The notes below the pieces were generated by a model. The model was not told the origin of the DNA, did not search any database, and saw only the letters and a list, made by a program, of their open reading frames with translations. From assembly GCA_001768235.1 (NCBI GenBank), contig MENK01000024.1, positions 246,919-310,918 of the forward strand: DNA of 64,000 bases, written 5' to 3'. This document shows, one piece after another, positions 37,607 through 48,966 of this stretch. The DNA comes from Bacteroidetes bacterium GWB2_32_14 (GTDB lineage: Bacteria > Bacteroidota > Bacteroidia > Bacteroidales > UBA12077). Within the stretch, counting starts at the first letter, position 1; each line of letters begins with the position of its first letter. The translations under genes were made by a program, and so were the position numbers.

Positions 37607-39781
37607 TTATAGATTTTCCAAAATAAAATTAGTCATCCGGGTATAAAGGTGTAATTGTGTATTTTTGCCTCTTATTCCATGACCTTTATCCATATAGAAC
37701 TGTTCTTCGAATTGTTTATTCGCCTGGACAAGTTTTTCTGAAAGTTCAATAGCATTTTGAAAATGTACATTGTCATCGGCAGTTCCATGTACCAGTAAAA
37801 ATTTGCCTTGTAACTTATCGGCATGATTCAATGGAGAGTTGTTATCGTAACCTTCGGCATTGTCTTTTGGTAAGCCCATGTAAAGCTCGGTATATATTGA
37901 ATCGTAGAACCTCCAGTTTGTAACGGGAGCAACAGCAATTGCCATTTCAAAAACATGGGAGCCATTAAAAAGGCATAATGCTGACATGAATCCTCCATAG
38001 CTCCATCCCCATATACCTGTTCTATTTTTGTCAATATAGGGTAAACTACTCAGGTATTCGGCAGCTTCAACCTGGTCAATGGTTTCGTATTTCCCCAACT
38101 GGCCGTAGGTCATTTTTTTGAATTCTTCGCCCCGGGCTCCGGTTCCCCGGTTATCAACACAGGCAATTATGTATCCTTTTTGTGCAAGCATCTGAAACCA
38201 GTACCATTCTCTCGACCAGCCATCGGTAACTTCCTGCGAGCCGGGGCCTCCATATAAAAACATGAATAATGGATATTTTTTGTTTGGATCAAAATCTGAT
38301 GGTTTAATCATGTATGCGTTTAAATCCCAATTGCTCGAAGGTGTATTTATTGTTAAAAACTCAACCGGGACGAAATTATATTGCTTTGCTGTTTCTTTCA
38401 ATTTTAAGTTGTCTTCAAGAGTCCTTAGAAGTTTACCCTTGTTATCGTGTAATGTAATTACGGTAGGAGTATTGGCATTCGAATAATAGTTTATGTAATA
38501 TTTAAAACCTGTACTAAAAACTGCCTTGTTAGTTCCTTTTAGTGAACTTAGTTTTTTCTTCTTTGTACCATCAAGCTTAATTGAATAAACATCCTTAACC
38601 AGAGGAGATTCTTCTGCTGCATGGTAATATATCGTGTTGGTTTTACTATCAAGCCCGATAAAAGATGTTACTTCCCATGCACCTTTTGTAATCTGGTTAA
38701 TAAATTCACCATTGATATCGTATAAATAAAAATGATTCCAACCATCTTTTTCGCTGTTAATAATAAAATACCTGCCATCACGGGTTAAAGTCATGTAAGA
38801 ATCATCTATTCGTTCAATGTAATATTTATTTGATTCTTTGTAAATGATTTTATGTGTTCCGTCATTTGGATTCGAAAGGAGAATCTCGATTTTATTTTGT
38901 AACCTGTTTTCGCGAATGATTGCAAGTTTATTTCCCGGGGTCCACTTTATACGTGGAATATATTGGTCTTTTTCAGGGCCAATATCCATTGTTTTTGTTT
39001 TCCCGGATATCAAATCGTAAACATGAATACTTACCACAGAATTTGATTCTCCTGCTTTGGGGTATTTAAATGCATAGTTTTCAGGATAAATCTCACTTTT
39101 ATATTTGGTCATATTAAAAACAGGAACATTACTTTCATCGAACTTATAGTATGCAATTTGATTTCCATCGGGTGACCAGAAAAATGCACGTGTAAAAACA
39201 AATTCTTCTTCGTAAACCCAGTCGGTACCACCATTTATAATATAATTGAACATCCCGTCGAAAGTAATTTGTTGCTCAGTTTTTTGAATTAAGTCTTTAA
39301 TAAAAATGTTGTTATCACGAACAAATGCAACTTTCGAGTTGTCAGGAGAAAATGATGCAAACATCTGTGCCCCGTTTTCGCTCAGTTTTTCGCATGTTTT
39401 AGCAGTTAAATCATAAATGGAATAATCGGCTTTGTACGACCTGCGATAGATATATTCTTCATTTGTTGCAATGAGAATTTTTGATTCATCACCAGAAAAT
39501 TCATAGTCTTTTACATCAATTTCATTGCTGAAGGCATTAAAAATAATGCTAACCACATCTCCTGTTTTGTAGCTGTACTTTACAATTTGATTATCGTTTT
39601 CGAGAAGTGTAAAATGCTCGCCGTCATTCATTGAGCGTAAACCAGATACCGTTTTTTCAGTAAAAACTTTGTCTTTAAAAATATCTTCGAGTGTAATTTT
39701 TTTTATCTCTTGTTGAGCTACAATCTCTGTTGAAAAAAATAATAAGATAAATGTTAAGCTGCAGAAAATGAATGATTTCAT
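37607..39781 (-). CDS. Dipeptidyl peptidase IV-like S9 serine peptidase, secreted
   Basis: Signal peptide; DWVYEEE; GIWGWSYGGFMSALCL nucleophile; TADDNVHFQNA; KGHGIRG. Confidence 0.93.
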   Translation of the reverse strand: MKSFIFCSLTFILLFFSTEIVAQQEIKKITLEDIFKDKVFTEKTVSGLRSMNDGEHFTLLENDNQIVKYSYKTGDVVSIIFNAFSNEIDVKDYEFSGDESKILIATNEEYIYRRSYKADYSIYDLTAKTCEKLSENGAQMFASFSPDNSKVAFVRDNNIFIKDLIQKTEQQITFDGMFNYIINGGTDWVYEEEFVFTRAFFWSPDGNQIAYYKFDESNVPVFNMTKYKSEIYPENYAFKYPKAGESNSVVSIHVYDLISGKTKTMDIGPEKDQYIPRIKWTPGNKLAIIRENRLQNKIEILLSNPNDGTHKIIYKESNKYYIERIDDSYMTLTRDGRYFIINSEKDGWNHFYLYDINGEFINQITKGAWEVTSFIGLDSKTNTIYYHAAEESPLVKDVYSIKLDGTKKKKLSSLKGTNKAVFSTGFKYYINYYSNANTPTVITLHDNKGKLLRTLEDNLKLKETAKQYNFVPVEFLTINTPSSNWDLNAYMIKPSDFDPNKKYPLFMFLYGGPGSQEVTDGWSREWYWFQMLAQKGYIIACVDNRGTGARGEEFKKMTYGQLGKYETIDQVEAAEYLSSLPYIDKNRTGIWGWSYGGFMSALCLFNGSHVFEMAIAVAPVTNWRFYDSIYTELYMGLPKDNAEGYDNNSPLNHADKLQGKFLLVHGTADDNVHFQNAIELSEKLVQANKQFEEQFYMDKGHGIRGKNTQLHLYTRMTNFILENL

Positions 39782-39921
39782 ACGATAGCATTTTGTTAGA
39801 AATGAAATTTACTTAAAAAATAAAAATAGGAATTAATTTGATAGGAAGAAATGGATATAGTTTAAATCAAGATAATTTAAAAAGGGGGTAGTACTATTTT
39901 TTATGATTTAATACAACAATA

Positions 39922-39991
39922 TCTTTATAAAATCTTTATACCCATCATAAAAATCTTTACATAAAATTTACGAAACAGCTGGTAACTTTGT
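39922..39991 (+). promoter_or_regulatory. 70-bp Trk promoter element upstream of trkA
   Basis: 64/70 identical to the inverted sequence at 46748-46817; contains TAACTTTG (-7 type) and spaced TCTTTA repeats. Confidence 0.75.
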
Positions 39992-40003
39992 CCACTAAAT
40001 GTA

Positions 40004-41356
40004 TTGATGATGAAAATAATTATTGCGGGGGCAGGCGAAGTAGGAACCCATTTGGCAAAAATGTTAAGTGTTGAATTTCATGATATTACAGTAATTGATA
40101 ATGATGAAAAAAACATAAAAAACATGAATACCAACCTCGATCTGATGACGATTACCGGTTCAGCAACATCGTTTGAAGTATTAAAAGATGCTTATGTAAA
40201 GAAGGCTGATTTATTTATTGCTGTGGCGCATTCTGAAGAAGCAAATATTCTTGCATCTATGATAGCAAAAAAACTTGGTGCTAAAAAAACCATTGCCCGG
40301 GTTGATAATTACGAATATATTGAACCGGAAAATATAGCCCATTTCACAGGTTTAGGTATCGACTATTTAATTTACCCTGAACGAATAGCAGCACGCGAGG
40401 TTGTTAATTTACTTGGTTATGAAATTTCTGAAGTGGTTGATTTTTCAGGTGGTAAACTTTCATTGTATGTTTTAAAACTGGATAAAAATGCACCGGTTAT
40501 TAATAGCACATTGATGGATGTTACCAAACAAAATAAAGATATTGAATTCAGGGCTGTTGCTATTACCCGCAACGGAAAAACAATTATTCCCCGTGGCCAC
40601 GATTCATTTATGGTAAACGATTTGGTATATGTTGTTACCAACAAATCAGGTTTCGACGATGTTATGAAATATTCGGGTAAAAAGAAACTCGATGTAAAAA
40701 ATGTAATGATAGTTGGAGGAAGCCGTATAGGTAAACGTACAGCTAAAATGCTCGAGGGAAGGTTCAATATTAAACTCATTGAAAAAGATAAAGATAAAAG
40801 TTACAAACTGGCCGATTACTTAAAAAATACAATGGTTGTTAATGGCGATGGAAGCAATATTGATTTATTAACTGAAGAAGGATTACCTAAAATGGATACA
40901 TTTATTGCAGTTACAGGAAATTCTGAAACAAACATCCTGTCGTGTGTACTTGCCAAGAAAATGGGTGTTAAAAAAACCATTGCCGAAATAGAAAATATTG
41001 ATTATATCGACTTGGGAGAAAGTATGGGAATTGATACCATTATTAATAAAAAACTAATAACAGCAAGCCGGATTTATAAATATACAATGAGTTCTGAAGT
41101 TGAATCAATGAAATGTTTAACCGGTTCGGATACAGAAGTACTGGAATTTATAGCTCGTGAAGGTTCCCTGATTACAAAGGGAAAACTTCGAAATATAGAA
41201 TTTCCTAAAAATGCAATAGTCGGGGGATATATCCGCGATCATAAAGGATTTATTGCTAAAGGCGATACTCACATTGAAGCAGATGACCGGGTTGTTGTAT
41301 TTGCAATTCCATCAGCTATTAAAAAACTTGACAATTTCTTTAACCAGGTATTTTAG
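40004..41356 (+). CDS. trkA: Trk system potassium uptake regulator TrkA
   Basis: Two Rossmann-type halves (IIIAGAGEVGTHLAKMLS; MIVGGSRIGKRTAKML), 450 aa. Confidence 0.96.
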   Translation: MMMKIIIAGAGEVGTHLAKMLSVEFHDITVIDNDEKNIKNMNTNLDLMTITGSATSFEVLKDAYVKKADLFIAVAHSEEANILASMIAKKLGAKKTIARVDNYEYIEPENIAHFTGLGIDYLIYPERIAAREVVNLLGYEISEVVDFSGGKLSLYVLKLDKNAPVINSTLMDVTKQNKDIEFRAVAITRNGKTIIPRGHDSFMVNDLVYVVTNKSGFDDVMKYSGKKKLDVKNVMIVGGSRIGKRTAKMLEGRFNIKLIEKDKDKSYKLADYLKNTMVVNGDGSNIDLLTEEGLPKMDTFIAVTGNSETNILSCVLAKKMGVKKTIAEIENIDYIDLGESMGIDTIINKKLITASRIYKYTMSSEVESMKCLTGSDTEVLEFIAREGSLITKGKLRNIEFPKNAIVGGYIRDHKGFIAKGDTHIEADDRVVVFAIPSAIKKLDNFFNQVF

Positions 41357-41407
41357 AATCAAAAATTAATAGAAGAAAAGTAAATTCAATTCCTGTTTTC
41401 AATTGCA

Positions 41408-42091
41408 TTATTCACCAAACCGGTATCCAATACCCGATTCTGTAACTAACAAGGTTGGTTTTGAAGGATTGTCTTCAATTTTCTTTCTTAACTGAGCAAC
41501 AAAAACCCGTAAATATTGAGTTTGTTCTATATAGCCAAACCCCCATATTTCTTTAAGTAAATATTGATGTGTAAGTACACGCCCCTCGTTTTTAGCAAGC
41601 AGGCAAAGTAACGAAAATTCTGTAGTAGTCAGCTTTAAAATCTCATCATTTTTCTTTGCAATATGATTAACAATATCAATAGTAAGTGAACCAAACTTAA
41701 ACAGGGTTTCATCAGTCTTATTTTCTCCATGTCTTATTGCAGAACGAATTCTTGCAAGCAATTCTCTGCTTCTGAATGGCTTTGTAAGATAGTCGTTTGC
41801 CCCATTATCTAATGCCTTTATTATATCATCTTCCGAATTGCGGACAGACAGAATAATAACCGGTTTAAAGTACCATTCCCGTAGTTTTTTTAAAATTTCC
41901 TGTCCATCAATATCGGGTAAACCCAGATCAAGAATAATGAGCGATGGATGGTGGGTTGCAGCATCAATCAAACCTTCTTTACCGTTTGCCGAATATAAAA
42001 CCTTATACCCATCTGCTGAAAGTGTTATTTCGAGTAAACGGCGAATTTGTAATTCATCATCAATAATTAATATGGTTTCATTTTCGTTCAT
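41408..42091 (-). CDS. OmpR-family response regulator, KdpE-like
   Basis: ILIIDDELQIRRLLEITLSADGYKVLYSANGKEGL...LDLGLPDIDGQEIL...winged-helix TTEFSLLCLLAKNEGRVLTHQYLLKEIWG. Confidence 0.93.
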   Translation of the reverse strand: MNENETILIIDDELQIRRLLEITLSADGYKVLYSANGKEGLIDAATHHPSLIILDLGLPDIDGQEILKKLREWYFKPVIILSVRNSEDDIIKALDNGANDYLTKPFRSRELLARIRSAIRHGENKTDETLFKFGSLTIDIVNHIAKKNDEILKLTTTEFSLLCLLAKNEGRVLTHQYLLKEIWGFGYIEQTQYLRVFVAQLRKKIEDNPSKPTLLVTESGIGYRFGE

Positions 42092-43632
42092 ACTTTTCCT
42101 TTTGTCAAAAAGTTAATTTCCGGATTTTCAGATGGAATTCTGATGGTGAACCGGGCTCCTCCGTTTTTCCTGTTTTCAACATCTATAAAACCTTTGTGTG
42201 CTTCAACAAAACCTTTAACAATAGATAATCCCAATCCTAAACCACCGGTTTTTGAATTATCTACTCTGAAAAATTTATTGAACACATTATTTAGTGCATC
42301 ATCAGGAAACCCGGTACCCCTGTCCATTATTTGTATGATAAGCTCATTGTTTTTATAATTTGCAATTAACCTGATGTTTGAAGCTACAGGAGCATGTTGG
42401 CACGAATTAAATAAGAGATTATATAAAACCTGTTCCATTAAACCAAAATCAATTTTAACCAAAGGCATATCTTCCTGAATTGAAACAAGTAAAGTAAATG
42501 GTTTTAATTCGTCTTTTAAATCATCTACAACTTTATTTACCAGGTCGTTAAACTCATGCCAATCTAAATGGATTGAAATTCTGTCGTTTTCTAACCGGGA
42601 CATGTTTAGAAGATTCTCTATAAGACGGTTTAGACGTATTGATGCGGTAAATATTTCATTACATAAAGCCGATTGAACATTTCCCGAATGAGATGATGTT
42701 AATAAAGTATCGGAAGCGCCAAGTATGGTTGCCACAGGGATTCGTAATTCGTGCGAAATAGAGTTAAACAGGGTTTTATATAACCTGTCGGATTCATCCA
42801 GAAAACTTGCTTTTTTTGCTAACTCTTTCAGGAATTCCCTTTCTAATGCATTTGATATTTGAGTCAGGAATGTATCCCAAAAAGTAATCTTGTCATTTGT
42901 AAGTGAATTTTCGTTATGAACTGCAATAGCAATTTGTTTTAGTCGAATTCCGGGTAACTGATAATATGTGTATTGTCCTGCAGGTAAATTGTCGGATAAT
43001 TTACCCGTTTTTTTTATTTGCCTGAAAATGGAGTCTGCTAAAAGATAATCCTTTTGAATACTATTTTTTCCCAGATGAAAATTCTCAGGTGTTGAGATGT
43101 TATTATCATCCTTTAGTACAAAATAGACATCAATTAAAAAGTGATTTTTAATTTCATTGATTGCTACAGTTAAAATCTCATCAATACCACTAGCCTTTGA
43201 AAGCTCTTTAGTAAGCTGGAATAAAGCATTTGTGCGTTCTTCCCGGTCGCGTGTCAATCGTTCCTGCTTACGAACTCTCGATGTTAAAACACCATTAAGC
43301 AGGGCAATTACAAAGAATATTCCGAACATTAATATGTCTTCTGTTTTATCGATATGAAAAGTAAAATGCGGAGGAATGAAAAAGAAGTTCCAAACAAGAG
43401 AACTGAGCGCTGCAGCAAGCAAAATAGGGCCAACTTCCATAAAGGTTGCCATTATGGACACAACAAAAATTAAAATAAATGAGACAACATGGTAATTTGG
43501 TGTTTTCGAGAGAGGAGTACAAAGAAATGCCGTAAATCCAATGATTACAATAGTTAGAATATAATGATTAATCTGAAAAATAGTTTTCAGCAATGATTTA
43601 CTTTTTATTTTTCTCTTTTGATTCATATTCAA
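42088..43632 (-). CDS. KdpD-like histidine kinase lacking the N-terminal KdpD domain
   Basis: DUF4118-like four-TM region (SLVWNFFFIPPHFTFHI), SISHELRIPVATILGASDTLL, GGLGLGLSIVKGF. Confidence 0.9.
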   Translation of the reverse strand: MNMNQKRKIKSKSLLKTIFQINHYILTIVIIGFTAFLCTPLSKTPNYHVVSFILIFVVSIMATFMEVGPILLAAALSSLVWNFFFIPPHFTFHIDKTEDILMFGIFFVIALLNGVLTSRVRKQERLTRDREERTNALFQLTKELSKASGIDEILTVAINEIKNHFLIDVYFVLKDDNNISTPENFHLGKNSIQKDYLLADSIFRQIKKTGKLSDNLPAGQYTYYQLPGIRLKQIAIAVHNENSLTNDKITFWDTFLTQISNALEREFLKELAKKASFLDESDRLYKTLFNSISHELRIPVATILGASDTLLTSSHSGNVQSALCNEIFTASIRLNRLIENLLNMSRLENDRISIHLDWHEFNDLVNKVVDDLKDELKPFTLLVSIQEDMPLVKIDFGLMEQVLYNLLFNSCQHAPVASNIRLIANYKNNELIIQIMDRGTGFPDDALNNVFNKFFRVDNSKTGGLGLGLSIVKGFVEAHKGFIDVENRKNGGARFTIRIPSENPEINFLTKGKV

Positions 43633-43690
43633 TATTCTGAAAACAAATTTATAAGTAATTTAAGGCTTTTCATTTCAAATTAAAAAATAT

Positions 43691-45265
43691 TTAAATCTTT
43701 CTCGGGTTTGTACCTAAAAAAACAGCTCTTATCAATGCAAGTACCGGGATAAATTCCAATCTTCCTGCCCACATCTGAAAAATATATAAAAGTTCAAGAG
43801 CAGGTGACATGGAAGGATCAGTAATTCCTGTTGATAACCCGGCCGTACTTTGTGCCGAAGCTGATTCAAACAACGAATCGGCAAAATCGAAATTATTTCC
43901 CGTAAGAAATGTGCCAAGTATTGCAGAGATAATAATGAGCATAAAAAACAGGATTGCATAAGAAGCTGCCTGGGTAAATTCATCGTTCATATCGTCAGGG
44001 AGCATTGTTTTGTTGTTAAACCTGATAGTTTTTATAGTATTATCTGAAAAGAAAACTTTATTAACCTGCCATCGAAGTCCTTTGCTTATAAGCAAAGCAC
44101 GAACCATTTTAATACCCCCGGCTGTTGAACCTGATGCACCACCAACAAATAATGCGGTTGCCACGATAAAAACTATTGATAACCAATCCCACCCGGCAAT
44201 ATTCGATGTTTGCCATCCTGTAGTTGATAATGCACTTACGAATTGAAAAACACCTTCACGAAAAGGATTTGAAACAGAATTAGCAAAGAATAATAAAAAC
44301 GATTGAATTATACTTCCGACAACAAATGCAATAATCAATCCATGGGTTTGAATATCTTTCCAAAATTCATTTATTCTTTTTTCAAAAATTACTTTGTAAA
44401 AAAAGGGTAATGAAAAAGAACCAATAATCATGGGAAGTAAATAAAGCATATCCATATATGGGGAATTGTAATCAGCAATGCTATTGTCTAATGTACTAAA
44501 GCCGCCGGTTGATTGTCCGGTCATTGCGTGATTAAGGGAATCAAAAAGATTGTCTTTTAAAGGATAATCAGGTAAAATTATGTAGGTTCCAATAATTAAA
44601 TAGATAAAAGAAAAAAGAGTGACAATTAAATAAGCTTTCCAAATATACCTCGTTGTTTCAATTATTCTCGGCCTGAGTTTCATACCTGTAGCTTCAGAAC
44701 CATAAAGTAAAACTGCACTTTTACCCGAAAATTGTTTAAAAACAGCTAAAGCCATTATAATAAAACCGGCTCCGCCTAACCACTGTGCAAATGAACGATA
44801 AAAGAGCACACCTTTACCAACCGATGGTTCATGAACAGTCATTGTAAGTCCTGTAGTAGTATAGGCACTCATACTCTCGAAAAAACAATGGATGTAGTTT
44901 TTAAAATAAATGAGACTTGATGATGTATATGTTGCTCCACGGGGTATAAATTCATTCATTACTTCAACAGGTGTAATGTGTGCAATTACAAAAAATGGTA
45001 GTCCACCCATTATTGTTCCCAATAACCAGCTAAAAGCGGCAATTATAAGAGCATGATGGAACAGGGGTTCGTCGGAATGATAAAATCCTTTGTGCAGAAT
45101 ATAACCTGCTCCGGCAGAGATTAATGCTGATAATAAAAACCCAAGAGCCGAATACCACTCTGCATAGATCATTGATACGGGAGCACAAAAAGCAAAAACA
45201 AATCCCAATAAAATAAGCAGGTTGCCGGTTTGTTTCAATACAATTTTATAAGTACTTCTTTTCAT
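43691..45265 (-). CDS. trkH: Trk-type potassium transporter TrkH
   Basis: SAYTTTGLTM, AMTGQSTGGFSTLD, SALSTTGWQTSN, ASAQSTAGLSTGI pore repeats. Confidence 0.94.
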   Translation of the reverse strand: MKRSTYKIVLKQTGNLLILLGFVFAFCAPVSMIYAEWYSALGFLLSALISAGAGYILHKGFYHSDEPLFHHALIIAAFSWLLGTIMGGLPFFVIAHITPVEVMNEFIPRGATYTSSSLIYFKNYIHCFFESMSAYTTTGLTMTVHEPSVGKGVLFYRSFAQWLGGAGFIIMALAVFKQFSGKSAVLLYGSEATGMKLRPRIIETTRYIWKAYLIVTLFSFIYLIIGTYIILPDYPLKDNLFDSLNHAMTGQSTGGFSTLDNSIADYNSPYMDMLYLLPMIIGSFSLPFFYKVIFEKRINEFWKDIQTHGLIIAFVVGSIIQSFLLFFANSVSNPFREGVFQFVSALSTTGWQTSNIAGWDWLSIVFIVATALFVGGASGSTAGGIKMVRALLISKGLRWQVNKVFFSDNTIKTIRFNNKTMLPDDMNDEFTQAASYAILFFMLIIISAILGTFLTGNNFDFADSLFESASAQSTAGLSTGITDPSMSPALELLYIFQMWAGRLEFIPVLALIRAVFLGTNPRKI

Positions 45266-45271
45266 TATATA

Positions 45272-46699
45272 TTAATATTTTCTATTACATGATGGTGTAA
45301 GTAATAGTAAAAAGGTGTAAATCTCAATACGTCCCAGGATCATCAGGAAGATTAATATTATTTTACCTGCTTCTGGTAAGCCAGCCAAACTATGATTATA
45401 ACCAAAAGTTGATAGAGCTGAAATTGATAAAAAAACAGATTCTTTAAAACTAATTTTTAATAACGAAAGGGCCATTGTTCCTAACATGAAAGCGATTCCG
45501 AAAACGGTTATATAAGTTATTACTGAAAGGTTTGAGTTTTCATTCAGGTTTTTATTGTTGTATTTTATCTTATAGTCAGTCAATTGCGAAACAAACATCT
45601 TGAAAGTCATTTTCAGGTTTCTAAACAGAATAAGGAATCTTGACATCTTTATCCCGCCTGAAGCAGAAGAAGTACACCCTCCTGTAAAAAGGAAGAAAAC
45701 CAATATAAGTAAAGTGTAACTGGGCCATAACAAATAATTGGTTATTGAATATCCCGAAGTAGTTATAAATGAAATAACTTGAAAAAGGCCTTCCCTGAAT
45801 GCAGGTTCAATACCTTTAAATAATTTAAAGTATAGAATTCCGCTAATTAATAAAGTAATAAGAAATATAGTTAATACAAACAGCTTTACTTCTTCATTTA
45901 TAAATGCAATTCTGAATTTCCCGGTTATAATGAAATAATAAAAAATATAACTTATGCCGGATAAAAACATAAACAGGATCATTGTATAATGAATATATGG
46001 TGAATATCCTGCCAAGCCTTTGTTTGCAAGTGTAAAACTTCCTGTCGATACTGTTCCGAATGAATAACAAATACTTTCAAAGAAATCCATTCCGCCCGAA
46101 TAAAGAAACAAGGTTTGAGCAAAAGTTAAAATGAAGTATATAAGGATCACGCTTGAAATAATATTACGGAATTTATAACCCGTATGAGTATTTGAATATG
46201 AATTAAAAGAAAATAATTTATTCCCTCCAAAATTAAGTTTAGGCAGAATAAATATTGCAGTAATAATTGCTCCAAAACCGCCTAACCAGTGTGTAATACT
46301 TCGCCAAAACAGAATTGATTTGGGTAAATTTTCAATATTTGTTAATATTGTTGTTCCTGTAGTTGTAAAACCCGAAACAACCTCAAAAAGCATATTAATA
46401 TAGGAAGGTACTGATTTGTCTATAAGATAAGGGAATGTTCCAAGTATAATTAATAACATCCAGGAATAGAATAATAAAGCAATAACCTGGTAATTATCAT
46501 TAATTCTATTGATGGTTTTATAAGAAAAGATGAAGAACAACAATCCAAATGCAATAGTAAAGAGGCCTGGAAGTAAAAATGGAGTAAGTGGTTCGTGATA
46601 GTATAGAGCAAAGGGAATACAGAAAAAAAAAGATATTCCCTCAATTATTAAAATTAAAGATGTTACAAATACTGTTGTATTAAAATTTATGTTAAACAT
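45272..46699 (-). CDS. Second TrkH-family potassium transporter
   Basis: VVSGFTTTGTTIL, FGTVSTGSFTLANKG, VISFITTSGYSITN, ISALSTFGYNHS pore-like repeats. Confidence 0.92.
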   Translation of the reverse strand: MFNINFNTTVFVTSLILIIEGISFFFCIPFALYYHEPLTPFLLPGLFTIAFGLLFFIFSYKTINRINDNYQVIALLFYSWMLLIILGTFPYLIDKSVPSYINMLFEVVSGFTTTGTTILTNIENLPKSILFWRSITHWLGGFGAIITAIFILPKLNFGGNKLFSFNSYSNTHTGYKFRNIISSVILIYFILTFAQTLFLYSGGMDFFESICYSFGTVSTGSFTLANKGLAGYSPYIHYTMILFMFLSGISYIFYYFIITGKFRIAFINEEVKLFVLTIFLITLLISGILYFKLFKGIEPAFREGLFQVISFITTSGYSITNYLLWPSYTLLILVFFLFTGGCTSSASGGIKMSRFLILFRNLKMTFKMFVSQLTDYKIKYNNKNLNENSNLSVITYITVFGIAFMLGTMALSLLKISFKESVFLSISALSTFGYNHSLAGLPEAGKIILIFLMILGRIEIYTFLLLLTPSCNRKY

Positions 46700-46747
46700 A
46701 ATTTTTTGATAAATGATAATTAAACTTCATACAGGTGTATTAACATT

Positions 46748-46817
46748 ACAAAGTTACCAGCCGTTTCATAAATATTATGTTAAGATTTTCGTGATGGGTA
46801 TAAAGATTTTATAAAGA
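46748..46817 (-). promoter_or_regulatory. 70-bp Trk promoter element upstream of the trkH2-trkH1-kdpD-kdpE operon
   Basis: Reverse complement TCTTTATAAAATCTTTATACCCATCACGAAAATCTTAACATAATATTTATGAAACGGCTGGTAACTTTGT. Confidence 0.75.
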
Positions 46818-46974
46818 AACCTGTTTGATTTAGCCGGGAAAATGAATTTTTGCAATTTTTTAAACATTACAGTCAAACCATTGTTTTTAATTGAAAGGCT
46901 TACTTTTAGCTAATATTTTTATTTATAAAACAGGAATATTTTTATATCTTTGCAAACTTGTAAATAAATGTACG

Positions 46975-48924
46975 ATGATAAAGATAACATTACCCGATAA
47001 TTCAATTCGAGAATACCCTAAAGGTATTTCTGGTTATGAAATTGCCGAAAATATTAGTCCTCGTTTAGCTAAAGAAGTACTTTCAATAAGTGTAAATGGC
47101 GAAGTGTGGGATTTACAACGTCCAATCCATATCGATGCCCGAATAAAATTGCATAAATGGGAAGATACAGAAGGTAAAGATGCTTTCTGGCATTCATCTG
47201 CCCACTTAATGGCTGAAGCTTTAGAAAGTTTATATCCCGGAATTAAGTTCGGCATAGGTCCAAGCATTGAAAATGGTTTTTATTACGATGTCGATTTAAC
47301 TGACGGGAAAGTTATTACTGATGCTGATTTTCAGAAAATTGAAGCAAAAGTAATAGAGCTTGCTCAACAAAAAAACAATATAACACGTCACGAAGTCTCT
47401 AAAAAAGAAGCTCTTGACCTTTTTACAAAAAAGGGTGATGAATATAAAACGGAGTTGATAAGTGAACTGGAAGACGGAACCATTACTTTATACAAACAGG
47501 GCAATTTTACCGATTTATGCCGTGGCCCGCATTTACCCAATACCGAACATATTAAAGCATTTAAAGTTTTAAGTGTAGCCGGAGCATATTGGCGTGGTGA
47601 TGAAAAACGTAAACAACTAACACGTGTTTACGGGATTTCTTTTCCTAAACAAAAAATGCTTGAAGAATACCTTGTTTTGCTTGAAGAAGCTAAGAAAAGA
47701 GATCATCGTAAAATTGGAAAAGAACTTGAGCTATTTACTTTCTCTCAACGGGTAGGGCCGGGGCTGCCTTTATGGTTACCTAAGGGAGCTATGCTTCGGG
47801 AAAGGCTGGAAAATTTTTTGAAGAAAATTCAAAAACGATACGGATACCAACAGGTAATTACTCCTCATATTGGATTAAAAGAACTGTGGGTAACATCAGG
47901 ACATTATGCTAAATACGGGAAAGATTCATTTCAACCCATTCATACACCAGCCGAGGGCGAAGAATTTTTATTAAAACCTATGAATTGCCCTCACCATTGC
48001 GAAATATACAAATCGAGTCAGCATTCATACAAAGATTTACCTGTTCGTTATGCTGAATTTGGAACAGTTTATCGCTACGAGCAAAGTGGAGAATTACATG
48101 GTTTAACACGTGTTCGTGGATTTACACAGGATGATGCACATATTTTCTGTACTCCGGATCAGTTGAAAGATGAGTTTAAAAAAGTGATGGATATTATTTT
48201 TATCATTTTTAATGCACTCGATTTTAAAGATTATATAGCACAGGTTTCCTTACGCGACCCGAATGATCATACCAAATATATTGGAACAGACGAAAACTGG
48301 GAAAAAGCTGAAACAGCTATTCTCGAAGCCGTAGAAGAAAAGAAACTGAATTATGTAGTTGAATATGGCGAGGCCGCATTTTATGGCCCGAAACTCGATT
48401 TTATGGTTCGCGATGCTATTGGACGCAAGTGGCAACTTGGAACAATACAGGTTGATTATAATTTACCAGACAGGTTTGAATTGGATTACATTGGTGCAGA
48501 TAACCAAAAACACCGTCCGGTAATGATTCACCGGGCACCTTTTGGTTCAATGGAGCGATTTGTTGCCGTTCTTATTGAGCATACAGCCGGAAAATTCCCT
48601 TTATGGCTGACTCCTGATCAGGTTGTTGTATTACCTATCAGCGAAAAATTTAACGATTATGCAAAAAAAGTTTTGAATTTCCTAAATAATTACGATATTC
48701 GCACTCTGATTGATGACCGTAACGAGAAGATAGGTAAAAAGATAAGAGATAATGAGTTAAAGCGTATTCCGTATCTTTTGATTGTAGGTGAAAAAGAAGC
48801 TGAAAGTGAAACAATTTCGGTTCGAAAACAGGGCGAAGGAGACAAAGGAAGTATGAATTTGAACGAATTTGTTGATTTTATAAATAAAGAGATTAAAGCA
48901 CAAACAGAGAATTTTAAATTATAA
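46975..48924 (+). CDS. thrS: Threonyl-tRNA synthetase
   Basis: [46 protein letters not shown]; start placed at ATG 46975, not the listed 46891. Confidence 0.97.
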   Translation: MIKITLPDNSIREYPKGISGYEIAENISPRLAKEVLSISVNGEVWDLQRPIHIDARIKLHKWEDTEGKDAFWHSSAHLMAEALESLYPGIKFGIGPSIENGFYYDVDLTDGKVITDADFQKIEAKVIELAQQKNNITRHEVSKKEALDLFTKKGDEYKTELISELEDGTITLYKQGNFTDLCRGPHLPNTEHIKAFKVLSVAGAYWRGDEKRKQLTRVYGISFPKQKMLEEYLVLLEEAKKRDHRKIGKELELFTFSQRVGPGLPLWLPKGAMLRERLENFLKKIQKRYGYQQVITPHIGLKELWVTSGHYAKYGKDSFQPIHTPAEGEEFLLKPMNCPHHCEIYKSSQHSYKDLPVRYAEFGTVYRYEQSGELHGLTRVRGFTQDDAHIFCTPDQLKDEFKKVMDIIFIIFNALDFKDYIAQVSLRDPNDHTKYIGTDENWEKAETAILEAVEEKKLNYVVEYGEAAFYGPKLDFMVRDAIGRKWQLGTIQVDYNLPDRFELDYIGADNQKHRPVMIHRAPFGSMERFVAVLIEHTAGKFPLWLTPDQVVVLPISEKFNDYAKKVLNFLNNYDIRTLIDDRNEKIGKKIRDNELKRIPYLLIVGEKEAESETISVRKQGEGDKGSMNLNEFVDFINKEIKAQTENFKL

Positions 48925-48966
48925 TTGCATCTAAATATAAACTAAAATTATTGGGAGGACCTAGAC

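Noticed and set aside
46891-46974. Upstream start of thrS at 46891
   Set aside because: The conserved ThrRS N-terminus [10 protein letters not shown] begins at ATG 46975, and a TATCTTTG promoter-like motif (46945-46952) lies inside the extra segment.
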